Below, in pieces: positions 35,044 to 43,578 of a stretch of 64,000 nucleotides of DNA. This DNA comes from DASXVX01 sp036504075 (GTDB lineage: Bacteria > Bacillota > Sulfobacillia > Symbiobacteriales > Symbiobacteriaceae). The notes under the pieces are model-generated. The model had not been told where the DNA came from. It did not search any database and saw only the letters and a program-made list of their open reading frames with translations. The DNA lies in the NCBI GenBank assembly GCA_036504075.1, contig DASXVX010000067.1:75881-139880 (forward strand). Reading direction: 5' to 3'. The number at the start of each line of letters is the position of its first letter. Positions within the stretch are counted from its first letter, which is position 1. The translations under genes were made by a program, and so were the position numbers.

Positions 35044-35673
35044 TCAGTCCTCCCCGTGCGAGTGGACCGGGCCGGCGTAGTGGGGAGAGACGTGGCTCGC
35101 ATCCACCAGTTCCCGGTACTTGTCGATCACCAGTTTGAAGTCGTGCCAGGCATCCTTCTTGAGTTCCGGATTGCGCAGCAGGGCGGCGGGGTGGTAAGTC
35201 GGCATGTACCAGACCCCATCCCGCTGAATCCAACTGCCCCGCATGCGGGTAATCCGGGCGTTCGGGTCGATCATGCCCTGCACCGCCGTCGCGCCCATGA
35301 GCACGATGATGGCGGGCTGCAGAATCCGCAGTTGGGCCGCCAGGTTCGGCCGGCAGGCGTCACGCTCTTCCGGCGTGGGAATACGATTCCCCGGCGGGCG
35401 GCATTTCACCACATTCAATATGTAGGCATGCTGAAAACGGTCAAAACCGCAGGCGGCCAGCATTTTGTCCAGCAGTTGGCCGGCCGCGCCCACAAAGGGG
35501 CGCAGGAGCTTGTCTTCTTCAGCCCCGGGACCCTCGCCGCACAGAACCAACCGGGCCGCCGGGTTTCCCTCCCCAAAAACGACACCGCTGCAACCGGCCC
35601 TGAGTCCGCAACTGCTGCACTGCAAAACCGCCTGGCGCAGCTGTTCCAGGTCGTAAATCTGGTCGAGGTCCAT
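35044..35673 (-). CDS. Family 4 uracil-DNA glycosylase (Fe-S type)
   Basis: A 209-residue UDG of the type found in thermophiles and many Bacillota. It removes uracil from DNA. The four [4Fe-4S] ligand cysteines are visible as C19 and C22 in CSSC and two in the KCRPPGNRIPTPEERDAC segment; the active-site motifs are GEGPGAEEDKL and HPAALLRNP. Length typical. It is followed at once by the hydrolase gene. Confidence 0.92.
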   Translation of the reverse strand: MDLDQIYDLEQLRQAVLQCSSCGLRAGCSGVVFGEGNPAARLVLCGEGPGAEEDKLLRPFVGAAGQLLDKMLAACGFDRFQHAYILNVVKCRPPGNRIPTPEERDACRPNLAAQLRILQPAIIVLMGATAVQGMIDPNARITRMRGSWIQRDGVWYMPTYHPAALLRNPELKKDAWHDFKLVIDKYRELVDASHVSPHYAGPVHSHGED

Positions 35674-35773
35674 GGCGTTGCCTCCTCTGCGGCTATCCGG
35701 AACAAACAGTTCGGCTTACGTAAGGCAGTTCCCTTCAGCCGCACCGCAACAGCCACCGGGTCTACCAACAGCG

Positions 35774-35814
35774 ACCGGGCCTGCTTTCCCCGCGGGAAGC
35801 AGGCCCGGTTTTTG
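35774..35814 (+). terminator. Strong terminator-like hairpin facing the plus strand
   Basis: ACCGGGCCTGC pairs with GCAGGCCCGGT (inner CCC/GGG pairing also), followed on the plus strand by TTTTTGTTT. Both flanking genes run on the minus strand, so this faces the wrong way for them; on the minus strand there is no T-run. Confidence 0.65.
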
Positions 35815-35823
35815 TTTCCGGAC

Positions 35824-38448
35824 TCACAGCGTGAAGAGGAAAGTGGCCCCGCTGCCCACGGTTGATTCGGCCCAGATCCGGCCCCCGTGCCGGGTGATGA
35901 TCCGGTGCACGATGGCCAGGCCGATGCCGTTGCCCTCGAACTCCCCGTTCGTATGGAGCCGCTGGAACGGCGAAAACAGCTTGCCGGCGTAGGCCATGTT
36001 GAATCCGGCGCCGTTGTCCCGCACGAAAAACGCCGTCGCCTCGCCGCTGCGGATGGCGCCCACCGCCACCAGCGGGTCCGGGGACCTGGCCGTAAACTTC
36101 CAGGCGTTGCCCAGCAGGTTCTCCATGGCGATCCGCAGGAGCCGCTCGTCGGCACTGGCGGCCAGGCCGTCTTCAACCTCAAGTCGCACACACCGTTCTG
36201 GTTGCTGCCGCTCCAAGTCCGCAAACACGTCCCGCGCCATGGCGGTAAGGTCAACCCGGCTCGGCACCAGTTCGGACCGGGAGACCCGCGAAAGCCGGAG
36301 CATGCTGTCGATGAGGCTGCTCATCCGCTCCGTGCCGGCGATGATGCGCTTCAGGTAATCCTGCCCATCCGCGTCCAGCCGGTCGCCGTAGTCCTCCAGG
36401 ATTGCCAGGCTGAATCCGTTCACCGTGCGCAATGGTCCCCGCAGGTCGTGAGAGACCGAGTAGGCGAACGCCTCCAGCTCCTGGTTGGCGGCGGTCAGTT
36501 CCGTCGTCCGCTCCGCCACCCGTTGCTCCAGACCCGCGTTGAGCCGCTGCACTTCGGCCCGCTGCTCCTCCACCTCCCGCCTGGCCGCGACCTCGGCCTC
36601 GTAGAGGCGGGCGTGGTCGATGGCCAGGGCGATGCGATCGGCGACCAATTGAAACAGCCGGGCGTCATCGGGAGTGAAGTGGTGCACGGCGAGCAGGCCG
36701 ACCTGAACGACGCCGATGACCCGGTTTTCCACCACCAAAGGTGCGCCCATGACCGAGGAGACGGGGTCAGCCAGACACGGGCTGGTGATGTCCGATTTGG
36801 ACACCTCATCGATGACGAGCATTTTGCCACTGGCGGCGATGCGGCCGGCGTACCCCTCGCCAACGGCGAGCAGCCGGCCCACGGGCGTGCCATGGGCGGC
36901 AGCGATCTCCAGGTGCCGGCTGTCGGCGGTCATCAGCATGATGGCGATGATGTCGGCCGGGAGCGTCTCACGAATCCGCTCGATCAACTCCCGCAGCAGG
37001 TCTTGCAGGGTGAGGTGGGCGAGGGCTGTATCCGTTACGGTCAGGAGCCGCTGCAGCTCCTCGCTGTATGTCTGCAACGTCTCCGCCATGCCATTGACCG
37101 TGGCGGCCAGGTCCGTCACTTCGTCGTTGCTGTCCGCCGGGGACCGCATCCGAACCCGGAAATGACGGGCGCCCAGGGCCGCCGCCACGTCCCGCACTTC
37201 GCTGAGATGCCGGGTAATCCGGGCGGACAGGGCGAGGCTGAGGCCGAAAGCGAGGGCGGCAATGAGTACCATGAGAGTCAGGGCGCCCACGGCCAGCTGG
37301 TTGGCCTGGTCGTATGCCAGAACAGCCGGCTCCGTCACCTCGATCGCGAGCCGGAGGTCCGGCCGCCGGATGGTGGCGGTAAGAAATAAGACGTTCTGTG
37401 CGGAGACCTCTTCACGGATATCGACGTGCTCACCGGCGCCATTCGGGACGTCGGCGAGCGGCAGAATGCGTAATGACGCTTGTGGCTGGGCGAACGACGG
37501 CCCCACCTCGTTCAGCAATTGCCCTAGATCGAGCGCCTCGCCCCGACGGGTCCAGACCAGCCGCTGCACTTCCCGTTCCACCTGCAGGGCGCTTATGCGC
37601 AGCGAGTCCCAGGCGTCCCGCCGGTCCAGTCGCTGCGCCGCCTGCACGCCGAACCCGCCCATGGCAACCAGCGGCACCACGGAGACGGTCAGGGCGAGCG
37701 CCATGACCCGCCGCCGCATCCCGGGGACGTGTATCTGCCACGGGCGCCGGATGTACAGGGCGGAAAGGATGATCACGATTGTCAGGCTGGCGTATCCCGC
37801 AACGCCGGTCCACTGTCGGATGAGCCCCCACGAGACGGCAAACCAGCCGAAGGGGATTACCGCCGCCAACAGGCTGACCCATTCCACCTGCCGCCAATAG
37901 CGGGCCAGGAACCGGGCCAGCGGCTGCAGGAGGCCCACCGCCAGAAACATCGCCGGCAGCCAGGCCGGCAGGTGGCCAAACAGGGCCGTGGGGAAGAGCA
38001 GGGGTTTCGTCAGCATGAGGGTCCCGAACGAGACGCCCAGGAGCGCGCACAGCCACTGAAAACAGCGTAGCTCCCAGTCCGGAAAGAAGGCGCCGAGCAC
38101 GAGCGCGCAGATCTCAGCTCCGTAGAAGATCATGCCCGTGATCACCCAGGGCTTTATGGCAATGATATAGGTTTGCGTGGCAAAGGCCAGAATAAGCAGC
38201 ACCTTGCCGGCCCAACCCGTCAACCGGGGCATGCCGACCTGCGCCCAGTCCAGGAGGATCAGTGCGGCGGCTACCCCATAGGCCGTCCCGAAATACGGCA
38301 AATAGGGATAGATGAACCGGGCCGTCCCCACCTGAAACTGAAACGGCATGTAGAGCATCAGCAAGGCGAGTTGTATCGCCCAGACCACGCCCAGAATCGT
38401 CACCGAGCGGATCGTGGAGCCACTGTTCGGAGCGGACTCCGCCTGCAT
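35824..38448 (-). CDS. Membrane sensor histidine kinase with 7TM-like sensor, HAMP, GAF, HisKA and HATPase domains
   Basis: An 874-residue kinase. N-terminal ~260 residues hold about seven membrane helices, then an external segment (about 265-385), another helix (about 390-412), HAMP linker, GAF domain (about 470-630) and a coiled coil leading to HisKA (FAYSVSHDLRGPLR, phospho-accepting His). The HATPase has N-box MENLLGNAWKF, G1 DNGAGFNM and G2 GNGIGLAIV. ATG at 38448 behind GAGGTGCTGTC; a longer frame upstream lacks a ribosome site. No response regulator is adjacent, so it is an orphan kinase. Signal unknown. Confidence 0.9.
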   Translation of the reverse strand: MQAESAPNSGSTIRSVTILGVVWAIQLALLMLYMPFQFQVGTARFIYPYLPYFGTAYGVAAALILLDWAQVGMPRLTGWAGKVLLILAFATQTYIIAIKPWVITGMIFYGAEICALVLGAFFPDWELRCFQWLCALLGVSFGTLMLTKPLLFPTALFGHLPAWLPAMFLAVGLLQPLARFLARYWRQVEWVSLLAAVIPFGWFAVSWGLIRQWTGVAGYASLTIVIILSALYIRRPWQIHVPGMRRRVMALALTVSVVPLVAMGGFGVQAAQRLDRRDAWDSLRISALQVEREVQRLVWTRRGEALDLGQLLNEVGPSFAQPQASLRILPLADVPNGAGEHVDIREEVSAQNVLFLTATIRRPDLRLAIEVTEPAVLAYDQANQLAVGALTLMVLIAALAFGLSLALSARITRHLSEVRDVAAALGARHFRVRMRSPADSNDEVTDLAATVNGMAETLQTYSEELQRLLTVTDTALAHLTLQDLLRELIERIRETLPADIIAIMLMTADSRHLEIAAAHGTPVGRLLAVGEGYAGRIAASGKMLVIDEVSKSDITSPCLADPVSSVMGAPLVVENRVIGVVQVGLLAVHHFTPDDARLFQLVADRIALAIDHARLYEAEVAARREVEEQRAEVQRLNAGLEQRVAERTTELTAANQELEAFAYSVSHDLRGPLRTVNGFSLAILEDYGDRLDADGQDYLKRIIAGTERMSSLIDSMLRLSRVSRSELVPSRVDLTAMARDVFADLERQQPERCVRLEVEDGLAASADERLLRIAMENLLGNAWKFTARSPDPLVAVGAIRSGEATAFFVRDNGAGFNMAYAGKLFSPFQRLHTNGEFEGNGIGLAIVHRIITRHGGRIWAESTVGSGATFLFTL

Positions 38449-38597
38449 GACAGCACCTCGAATCCAATTTGAGCCAGATGATGTTATTATACGACCTTTC
38501 AGACTGGCATGTACCGGCAAAAGTTTGGGCCGCTCACCCGGATGGATGAACAGCCCTCGGTTATGAGCAGGCTACTTCACCTGCTTCGGTGACCAGA

Positions 38598-39026
38598 CTA
38601 CCGGACCTGCTTTTGGCACCAGGCATACAGGGCGTCGTACATGGGCGACTCCAGTTCGATTTTTCGGTGGTCGTCCTCGCCGAGCAAAAAGGCGAAGCCA
38701 TAGGCCGCCGCCCGCAAGCCGTGGGCTTCCGGCGGGCATTTGGGCAGGTCTTCCGGCACGTCTGCGCCGTGGACAATCTGGGCAAGCAGTTGCAGAGCCG
38801 GGTCGGTCAGGTTGTACTTGACCATGACCGACTCGAAGCTGCACCTCCCCTCGACATGCCCCAGTTCGACGCCCTTCATGTCGAAAGGAATCCCGTCCGT
38901 GATGGTCGCCGGGTCGGTGTCGCCCGGCATGAAGACGAATTCCGCCGCCGGGTCAACGAACCGCCTGATCAGCCACGGACAGGCCACACGATCCACGTTG
39001 GCGTTCTTCCGGGTTACAAAACGCAT
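38598..39026 (-). CDS. ChrB C-terminal-domain protein (chromate-resistance associated)
   Basis: A 142-residue protein equal to the C-terminal domain of ChrB. It starts MRFVTRKNANVDRVACPWLIRRFVDPAAEF, with the RVACPWLI-RFIDP pattern, and has DVKGVELGH-type and FESVM segments. In chromate operons ChrB regulates the ChrA efflux pump and may reduce chromate; here the N-terminal part and chrA are missing nearby. ATG at 39026 behind GGAGGACTGACG. The gene may serve another redox role. Confidence 0.82.
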   Translation of the reverse strand: MRFVTRKNANVDRVACPWLIRRFVDPAAEFVFMPGDTDPATITDGIPFDMKGVELGHVEGRCSFESVMVKYNLTDPALQLLAQIVHGADVPEDLPKCPPEAHGLRAAAYGFAFLLGEDDHRKIELESPMYDALYAWCQKQVR

Positions 39027-39232
39027 CGTCAGTCCTCCCCCTCCATCATCAATGCGCACATCCGGTAATCTGCTGACCGCGGCTCCACTTTAGCCGGAAT
39101 GGCAGAAGCCGTAAAGATGCTCTCCCGCGAATATCGCAATAGTTTTGTCAGACGAACATTGTTCGGCCGTGGCTCGTCTAATAGCAGACTCGTCGACCAA
39201 GGGATTGCGACCGTCCGGGAGGAGATTGCCCC

Positions 39233-40201
39233 GTGAACCTGACTTCGGTGCCCAAGGGGTCCAAGAGCCGCCGCCGGTTTGCCGCCACCGTGCTGGCGCT
39301 GCTGGCCATGGAGATCGCCGGCCTCGCCGCTGCCCCATACGCCCCCGCCTTCCGCCCGTCCCGCGCCCCGGTCAGCACCCCGGCGCCGGCAGATGCCGGC
39401 TGGGAAGACAGCGGCCCGACTCACGCGGTTCCCCCGCCCCCCGCGCTGCCGGACGGGTGGTCCGAGCTGGTCAAGGTGGAGCTCAGCCCGTTCGAGTTTT
39501 CGGCCTGGCAACCAGGCATGTACCTGGAAGACCCGCTGGTCACGGATGTGAGCGCCTCCACCGCCGATATGGCCCGGGCCGCGGACCTGATTGTGGTTGC
39601 CACCGTGGCCTCGCAGACGCAGTTCAGCCCAATCGCCGTCACCAGCACCCTGCACCTGGAGCGAACGCTGAAGGGATCCCCGCCGGCCGCCCCGGTGGTA
39701 CTGCAAGTGGGGCGGCTGGGGACCGGGCAGACCCGGCTCCTGAACGGGGGCACCACCTGGGTCCTCTTCCTCGGCAAGCAGAACGACGACAGCCCCGACC
39801 GGTACTTCATCAAAGGCGGCACCCAGGGCATGATGCCGGTGGGCGATGAGGCCCGGGTCCGCAGCCTGGAGCGGGAAGTCCGGCAGGCCCTGGATGCCCT
39901 GCCCGCCGCGGCCGACGTGGTCGCCCGCCTCCGGTTTAGCGGCCTGAACGTCGAACCCGCCGGCCCCGCACTGCCGGGCCGCTACGGCGCCCGTAGCACG
40001 CAGGCGGTGCGGGTGGAAACCACCTGGCTCTATGTCCACCAGTTCGGCGACCCGGCCGGCGCCGCCCGGGCCTTTGCGGCCGTCCGCCCGGACCTCAGCC
40101 GGGAGGCCGGCGAGCGGGCCGTCCGCACCGGCAACCTGCTGGTCACGTTTGCCACCGTCGACCCGGCCCTTTCTGACCGGCTCGCCGGCGCGGTCCGGTA
40201 G
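39233..40201 (+). CDS. Putative exported protein of unknown function
   Basis: A 322-residue protein. Residues 1-36 form a signal peptide or anchor (basic SKSRRRF then a hydrophobic run), followed by a proline-rich linker to about residue 80. A beta-rich domain follows (VVVATVASQTQFSPIAVTS, WVLFLGKQNDD). No family recognised. The C-terminal 100 residues include HQFGDPAGAARAFAAVRPDL. GTG at 39233 behind GGGAGGAGA. It precedes a TolB-like lipoprotein gene by 104 bases. A cell-surface or wall role is inference. Confidence 0.72.
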   Translation: MNLTSVPKGSKSRRRFAATVLALLAMEIAGLAAAPYAPAFRPSRAPVSTPAPADAGWEDSGPTHAVPPPPALPDGWSELVKVELSPFEFSAWQPGMYLEDPLVTDVSASTADMARAADLIVVATVASQTQFSPIAVTSTLHLERTLKGSPPAAPVVLQVGRLGTGQTRLLNGGTTWVLFLGKQNDDSPDRYFIKGGTQGMMPVGDEARVRSLEREVRQALDALPAAADVVARLRFSGLNVEPAGPALPGRYGARSTQAVRVETTWLYVHQFGDPAGAARAFAAVRPDLSREAGERAVRTGNLLVTFATVDPALSDRLAGAVR

Positions 40202-40305
40202 CCGTAACCTTTTGGAAGCTGATACGTTATACAATTTGTGCTCACGAAAAACCCGGCAGCGGATTGGGTCCACTGCCGGGCCGACGCCATTTGGAGGGAC
40301 GACTG

Positions 40306-41643
40306 GTGAAGCGGATTTGGCTCCTGTTCGCAGTCATGCTGCTGTTGGGATGCACGGCGACCCAACGGCCCGGGACGTCCGGCGAGACGGTAACCCCGCC
40401 CGGGACGTCCGACGGGACGGTAACCCTGCCCGGGGTGATCGCCTATATTCACGGCGGAGACCTCTGGGTCAAACCGCTGGACGGGGAAGCCCGCCGGCTG
40501 ACCGACGCCGGTGGCTTCAACAGCCCGTCTTTCTCCCATTCCGGCGACTGGATTCTCGTGCGCCGGAACAACGAACTCTGGACCGTCCGGACCGATGGCT
40601 CGGCACTCAGGCAACTGCCCGTTGCCGGGCAATCCGTTCTTGCCGCCTGGTCACCGGCGAATGACCGCTTGGCGTACCGCGTCGCCGACCGCATCGACGT
40701 CGTGACCCCCGGTGTCGGTGTCGGCGTCGGTGTCGGTGTCGGTGTCATTGAACCCGGCGGCAAGGGCAACAAGGTCCTCGTATCGCTGGCCCCGGGAAGC
40801 CACGTCACCCGCCTCGCCTGGAGTCCCGACGGCAAATGGATCGGCTACGATCTGAACCCCGGCGGCCCGGGTATTCCTACCGGACCGGCGAGCCTGATGA
40901 AAGTCCCGGTCGACGGCGGCACTCCGCAGGCGGTCTACGCGATCCAGAGCGACAAGCCCCAGTGCCTGATCATGGCCGGCTGGATGCCCGACGGCCAGGC
41001 GCTGCTCTTCTGGCCGCAGCCGCTCTGCTCGGGCTCCCTGCTGGCAGACGGCACGATGCTCATGACAGTGCCCGCCGCCGGCAGAACCCCACGCAAACTG
41101 GTGGGCGCCATGTTGACCCACCCGGATTTTCTGGCCGCCTCTCGGGACGGCGCCATTGCCGTCGCGTCCGGCGCCGGCCGCGTCGCCTGGACGTCCAAGG
41201 CCATTGCGGTGGTGCCCGCCGGGGGGCCCGAGGCCGTGCGGATTACGCCCGCCGATGTGGCCGCCATCTCCCCCGCCTGGTCGCCCGACGGGCGCCGCCT
41301 GGCCTACTCTGCCATGCCAGACGCCGGGATGTCGATCTCCGGCGGCGACCAGGCCCGAAAGGCCCTGACCGGCCGGCGCATCTGGGTCGCAAACGCCGCC
41401 GGCACCGGCGCCCGGGCGCTCACGACCGACGAAGGCTTTCGGGATGAAGCGCCCCGCTTTACGAGCGACGGCCGCCTGCTATTCGTTCGTCTGACACCGG
41501 CCAACACGGCAGCCCTCTGGCTGGTGCCGGCAGACGGCGGACGGCCGGCGCAACTGGTCGAAATCGACTCACCGGGCGAGTGGTTCGGCTTCTACGGCTG
41601 GATCGACTGGTCAGAAAAATTCGCCTTCCAGCCCGGACTTTGA
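40306..41643 (+). CDS. Lipoprotein with TolB-like WD40/PD40 beta-propeller
   Basis: A 445-residue protein. The N-terminus has a lipoprotein signal (LLFAVMLLLGC, lipobox LLGC) starting at GTG 40306 behind TTGGAGGGA. A tandem 30-bp repeat encodes PGTS-TVT-P just after the lipidated cysteine. The rest contains PD40/TolB propeller blades: FSHSGDWILVRR, WSPDGKWIGYD, WSPDGRRLAYS and FTSDGRLLFVR, about five or six in all. A (GV)n stretch of 12 residues comes from a hexanucleotide repeat. Probably a surface-exposed ligand- or sugar-sensing protein; ligand unknown. Confidence 0.83.
   Translation: MKRIWLLFAVMLLLGCTATQRPGTSGETVTPPGTSDGTVTLPGVIAYIHGGDLWVKPLDGEARRLTDAGGFNSPSFSHSGDWILVRRNNELWTVRTDGSALRQLPVAGQSVLAAWSPANDRLAYRVADRIDVVTPGVGVGVGVGVGVIEPGGKGNKVLVSLAPGSHVTRLAWSPDGKWIGYDLNPGGPGIPTGPASLMKVPVDGGTPQAVYAIQSDKPQCLIMAGWMPDGQALLFWPQPLCSGSLLADGTMLMTVPAAGRTPRKLVGAMLTHPDFLAASRDGAIAVASGAGRVAWTSKAIAVVPAGGPEAVRITPADVAAISPAWSPDGRRLAYSAMPDAGMSISGGDQARKALTGRRIWVANAAGTGARALTTDEGFRDEAPRFTSDGRLLFVRLTPANTAALWLVPADGGRPAQLVEIDSPGEWFGFYGWIDWSEKFAFQPGL
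40369..40428 (+). repeat. Two tandem 30-bp repeats in the lipoprotein gene
   Basis: Units 40369-40398 and 40399-40428 differ at only a few bases and each adds ten residues (PGTSGETVTP / PGTSDGTVTL) to the flexible linker after the lipobox cysteine. Confidence 0.85.
40711..40746 (+). repeat. Six tandem GGTGTC hexanucleotides
   Basis: Six in-frame copies (one GGCGTC) encoding (Gly-Val)6 inside the beta-propeller lipoprotein. Slippage would change length by two residues per unit without a frameshift. Confidence 0.95.
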
Positions 41644-41683
41644 CGCGCTCGGTATAAGCGCCACGATAATCCCGCATAAGAAT

Positions 41684-41721
41684 GGCAAGAAGGCCCCCAA
41701 CAGGGCCTACTTGCCTTTTTT
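41684..41721 (+). terminator. Terminator of the beta-propeller lipoprotein gene
   Basis: Stem GGCAAGAAGGCCC / GGGCCTACTTGCC (one mismatch), followed by TTTTTT. Confidence 0.85.
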
Positions 41722-41746
41722 CGTCCATCCGCCGCCGGATTGATAC

Positions 41747-41775
41747 TTGACGACCGCCGCCGAAAGGCGTAACTT
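41747..41775 (+). promoter_or_regulatory. Possible promoter of the drug exporter
   Basis: TTGACG, a 17-base spacer and TAACTT, about 100 bases before the transporter start. The -10 is poor. The leader between contains GTTAACAACTCGG and a hairpin-forming GGACGGTTTTCCCACCGTCC. Confidence 0.3.
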
Positions 41776-41877
41776 AGTGTCGTTATTCATTAACATAGTT
41801 AACAACTCGGACGGTTTTCCCACCGTCCTGGTGCGCAGACTACGTAATACGAAACATAAAGTTTGGGGGAAGATCGG

Positions 41878-43509
41878 TTGACCACTCGTACGAAGGTATT
41901 GATCACAGCATCCATGATGGTCGGTATGCTCCTCGCGTCCCTGGACCAGACGATCGTCGACACCGCGTTTCCGAAAATGATCTCCGAACTCGGCGGCGTC
42001 TCCATGTTTAGCTGGGTCATTACCGCCTACCTGCTGGCTTCCACCTCCATCGTGCCGGTGGTGGGCAAGCTGGCCGACATATACGGCCGCAAGCTATTTT
42101 GGAACATTGGCATCGTAATCTTCGTCGGCGGCTCCGTGCTCTGCGGCACGGCCACCTCCATGACCTCGCTGATCGTGTTCCGCGGCATCCAGGGCCTCGG
42201 CGGCGGCATGATCATGCCGATCGCCCAGACGATTATCGGCGACGTTTTCACCGGCGAGCAGCGGGCGAAAATGCAAGGCCTGTTTACCGGTGTTTTTGCG
42301 CTTGGTTCGGCCATGGGTCCCCTGCTGGGCGGCTACATCGTCGACCACTTCCACTGGAAGTACATCTTCCTGCTGAACTTGCCCACCGGCGTGATCGCCC
42401 TGGTGCTCTCCTCCGTCGCCCTCAAGAACATCATCAATAGCAAGAGCCGCAAAATCGACTGGATGGGCTCCGCGCTCTCCATCACCGGCGTCACCGCCCT
42501 GTTGCTGGCCCTGCAAATGGGCGGCAACGAATGGGCCTGGGCCAGTTGGCAGTCGATCGGCCTGTTCGCCGGCAGCGTCGTTTTCCTCGGCCTCTTTATT
42601 TACAACGAGCTGAAGGTGCCGGAGCCGCTGCTCGACCTGCGGCTGTTCACCAATCGGGCCTTCGCCACGTTCTGCACCATCGCGTTCGTAGTGGGCATGG
42701 GCATGTTTGGCGCGATCGTCTTCGTGCCTTGGTTCATCCAGGGCGTCGTCGGCGTCAGCGCCACCCACTCCGGCACGGTCATGCTGCCCATGACGCTGAT
42801 GCTCATGTTTGGCTCCATCCTCGGCGGCCTTGCGGCCCGGAAGATTCAGTACCGCTGGCAGGTCGCCTTCGGACTGCTGGTCGTCATGACCGGGTTCTAC
42901 CTGGCGACCCAGTTCACGCTCACGACCACCCTCTGGCAGGCCCGCATTCCCATGATGCTGATCGGCTTCGGCCTCGGCCTTGTGATGCCGCTGATCACCC
43001 TGGGCGTGCAGTCGGCCTTCGGCCGGAACATGCGGGGCGTGGTTACGTCGGCCACCGCCTTCTTCCGGAGCGTCGGTGCGACGGTGGGCGTCACCGTCTT
43101 CGGCATCCTTTTCAACAAGCAGATGAGCAACCAGTACAACCTCCTCATGGTGCCCAAGCTGAAGGTCATGCCGGCGCAACTGGCCGCCGGGCTGACCAAA
43201 CTTGCCGCCAAGCCCGCCGACCTGGTGCAATTGCTCCTGCAGAAGCCGCTGCAGGAAATGCTGCCGGGGACGATCCGGGAGCCGCTCCTGGGCACCATCA
43301 AGGAGATGATGGCCAACTCCATTCACCCGGTCTTCTGGACCGGCATCGCCATCATCGCCCTCGGCGTCCTGGTCGGCCAGTTCCTGGGCAAGGAGAGCCT
43401 GACGACCCAGTTGGCGCGGCAGGTGGCCCACGTGAACGTCACTGCGAAGCAGCCCGATGAACCGGACGCCGATGATGACGACATGACCGAAGTCTTCGCC
43501 GGCCACTAG
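41878..43509 (+). CDS. MFS drug exporter, DHA2 (EmrB/QacA) family
   Basis: A 543-residue, probably 14-helix, proton-driven exporter. Family motifs: LDQTIVDTAFP in helix 1 (D1), LADIYGRK (motif A), RGIQGLGGGMIMP (motif B) and GPLLGGYI (motif C, antiporter-specific). The start is a TTG at 41878 behind TTTGGGGGAAG; an in-frame TTG at 41863 has no suitable ribosome site. It ends before a strong bidirectional terminator. Likely exports several hydrophobic compounds; no regulator adjacent on this strand. Confidence 0.9.
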   Translation: MTTRTKVLITASMMVGMLLASLDQTIVDTAFPKMISELGGVSMFSWVITAYLLASTSIVPVVGKLADIYGRKLFWNIGIVIFVGGSVLCGTATSMTSLIVFRGIQGLGGGMIMPIAQTIIGDVFTGEQRAKMQGLFTGVFALGSAMGPLLGGYIVDHFHWKYIFLLNLPTGVIALVLSSVALKNIINSKSRKIDWMGSALSITGVTALLLALQMGGNEWAWASWQSIGLFAGSVVFLGLFIYNELKVPEPLLDLRLFTNRAFATFCTIAFVVGMGMFGAIVFVPWFIQGVVGVSATHSGTVMLPMTLMLMFGSILGGLAARKIQYRWQVAFGLLVVMTGFYLATQFTLTTTLWQARIPMMLIGFGLGLVMPLITLGVQSAFGRNMRGVVTSATAFFRSVGATVGVTVFGILFNKQMSNQYNLLMVPKLKVMPAQLAAGLTKLAAKPADLVQLLLQKPLQEMLPGTIREPLLGTIKEMMANSIHPVFWTGIAIIALGVLVGQFLGKESLTTQLARQVAHVNVTAKQPDEPDADDDDMTEVFAGH

Positions 43510-43527
43510 CACGACTCCGCCCGGTCG

Positions 43528-43577
43528 GCATGAAAACGGCCCGGCCCTCACATGCGAGGGCCGGGCCGTTTTCATGC
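43528..43577. terminator. Bidirectional terminator of the exporter and nif3
   Basis: Perfect 22-bp stem GCATGAAAACGGCCCGGCCCTC with its complement and a 6-base loop, giving a TTTT run on both strands, between converging genes. Confidence 0.9.
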
Positions 43578-43578
43578 C

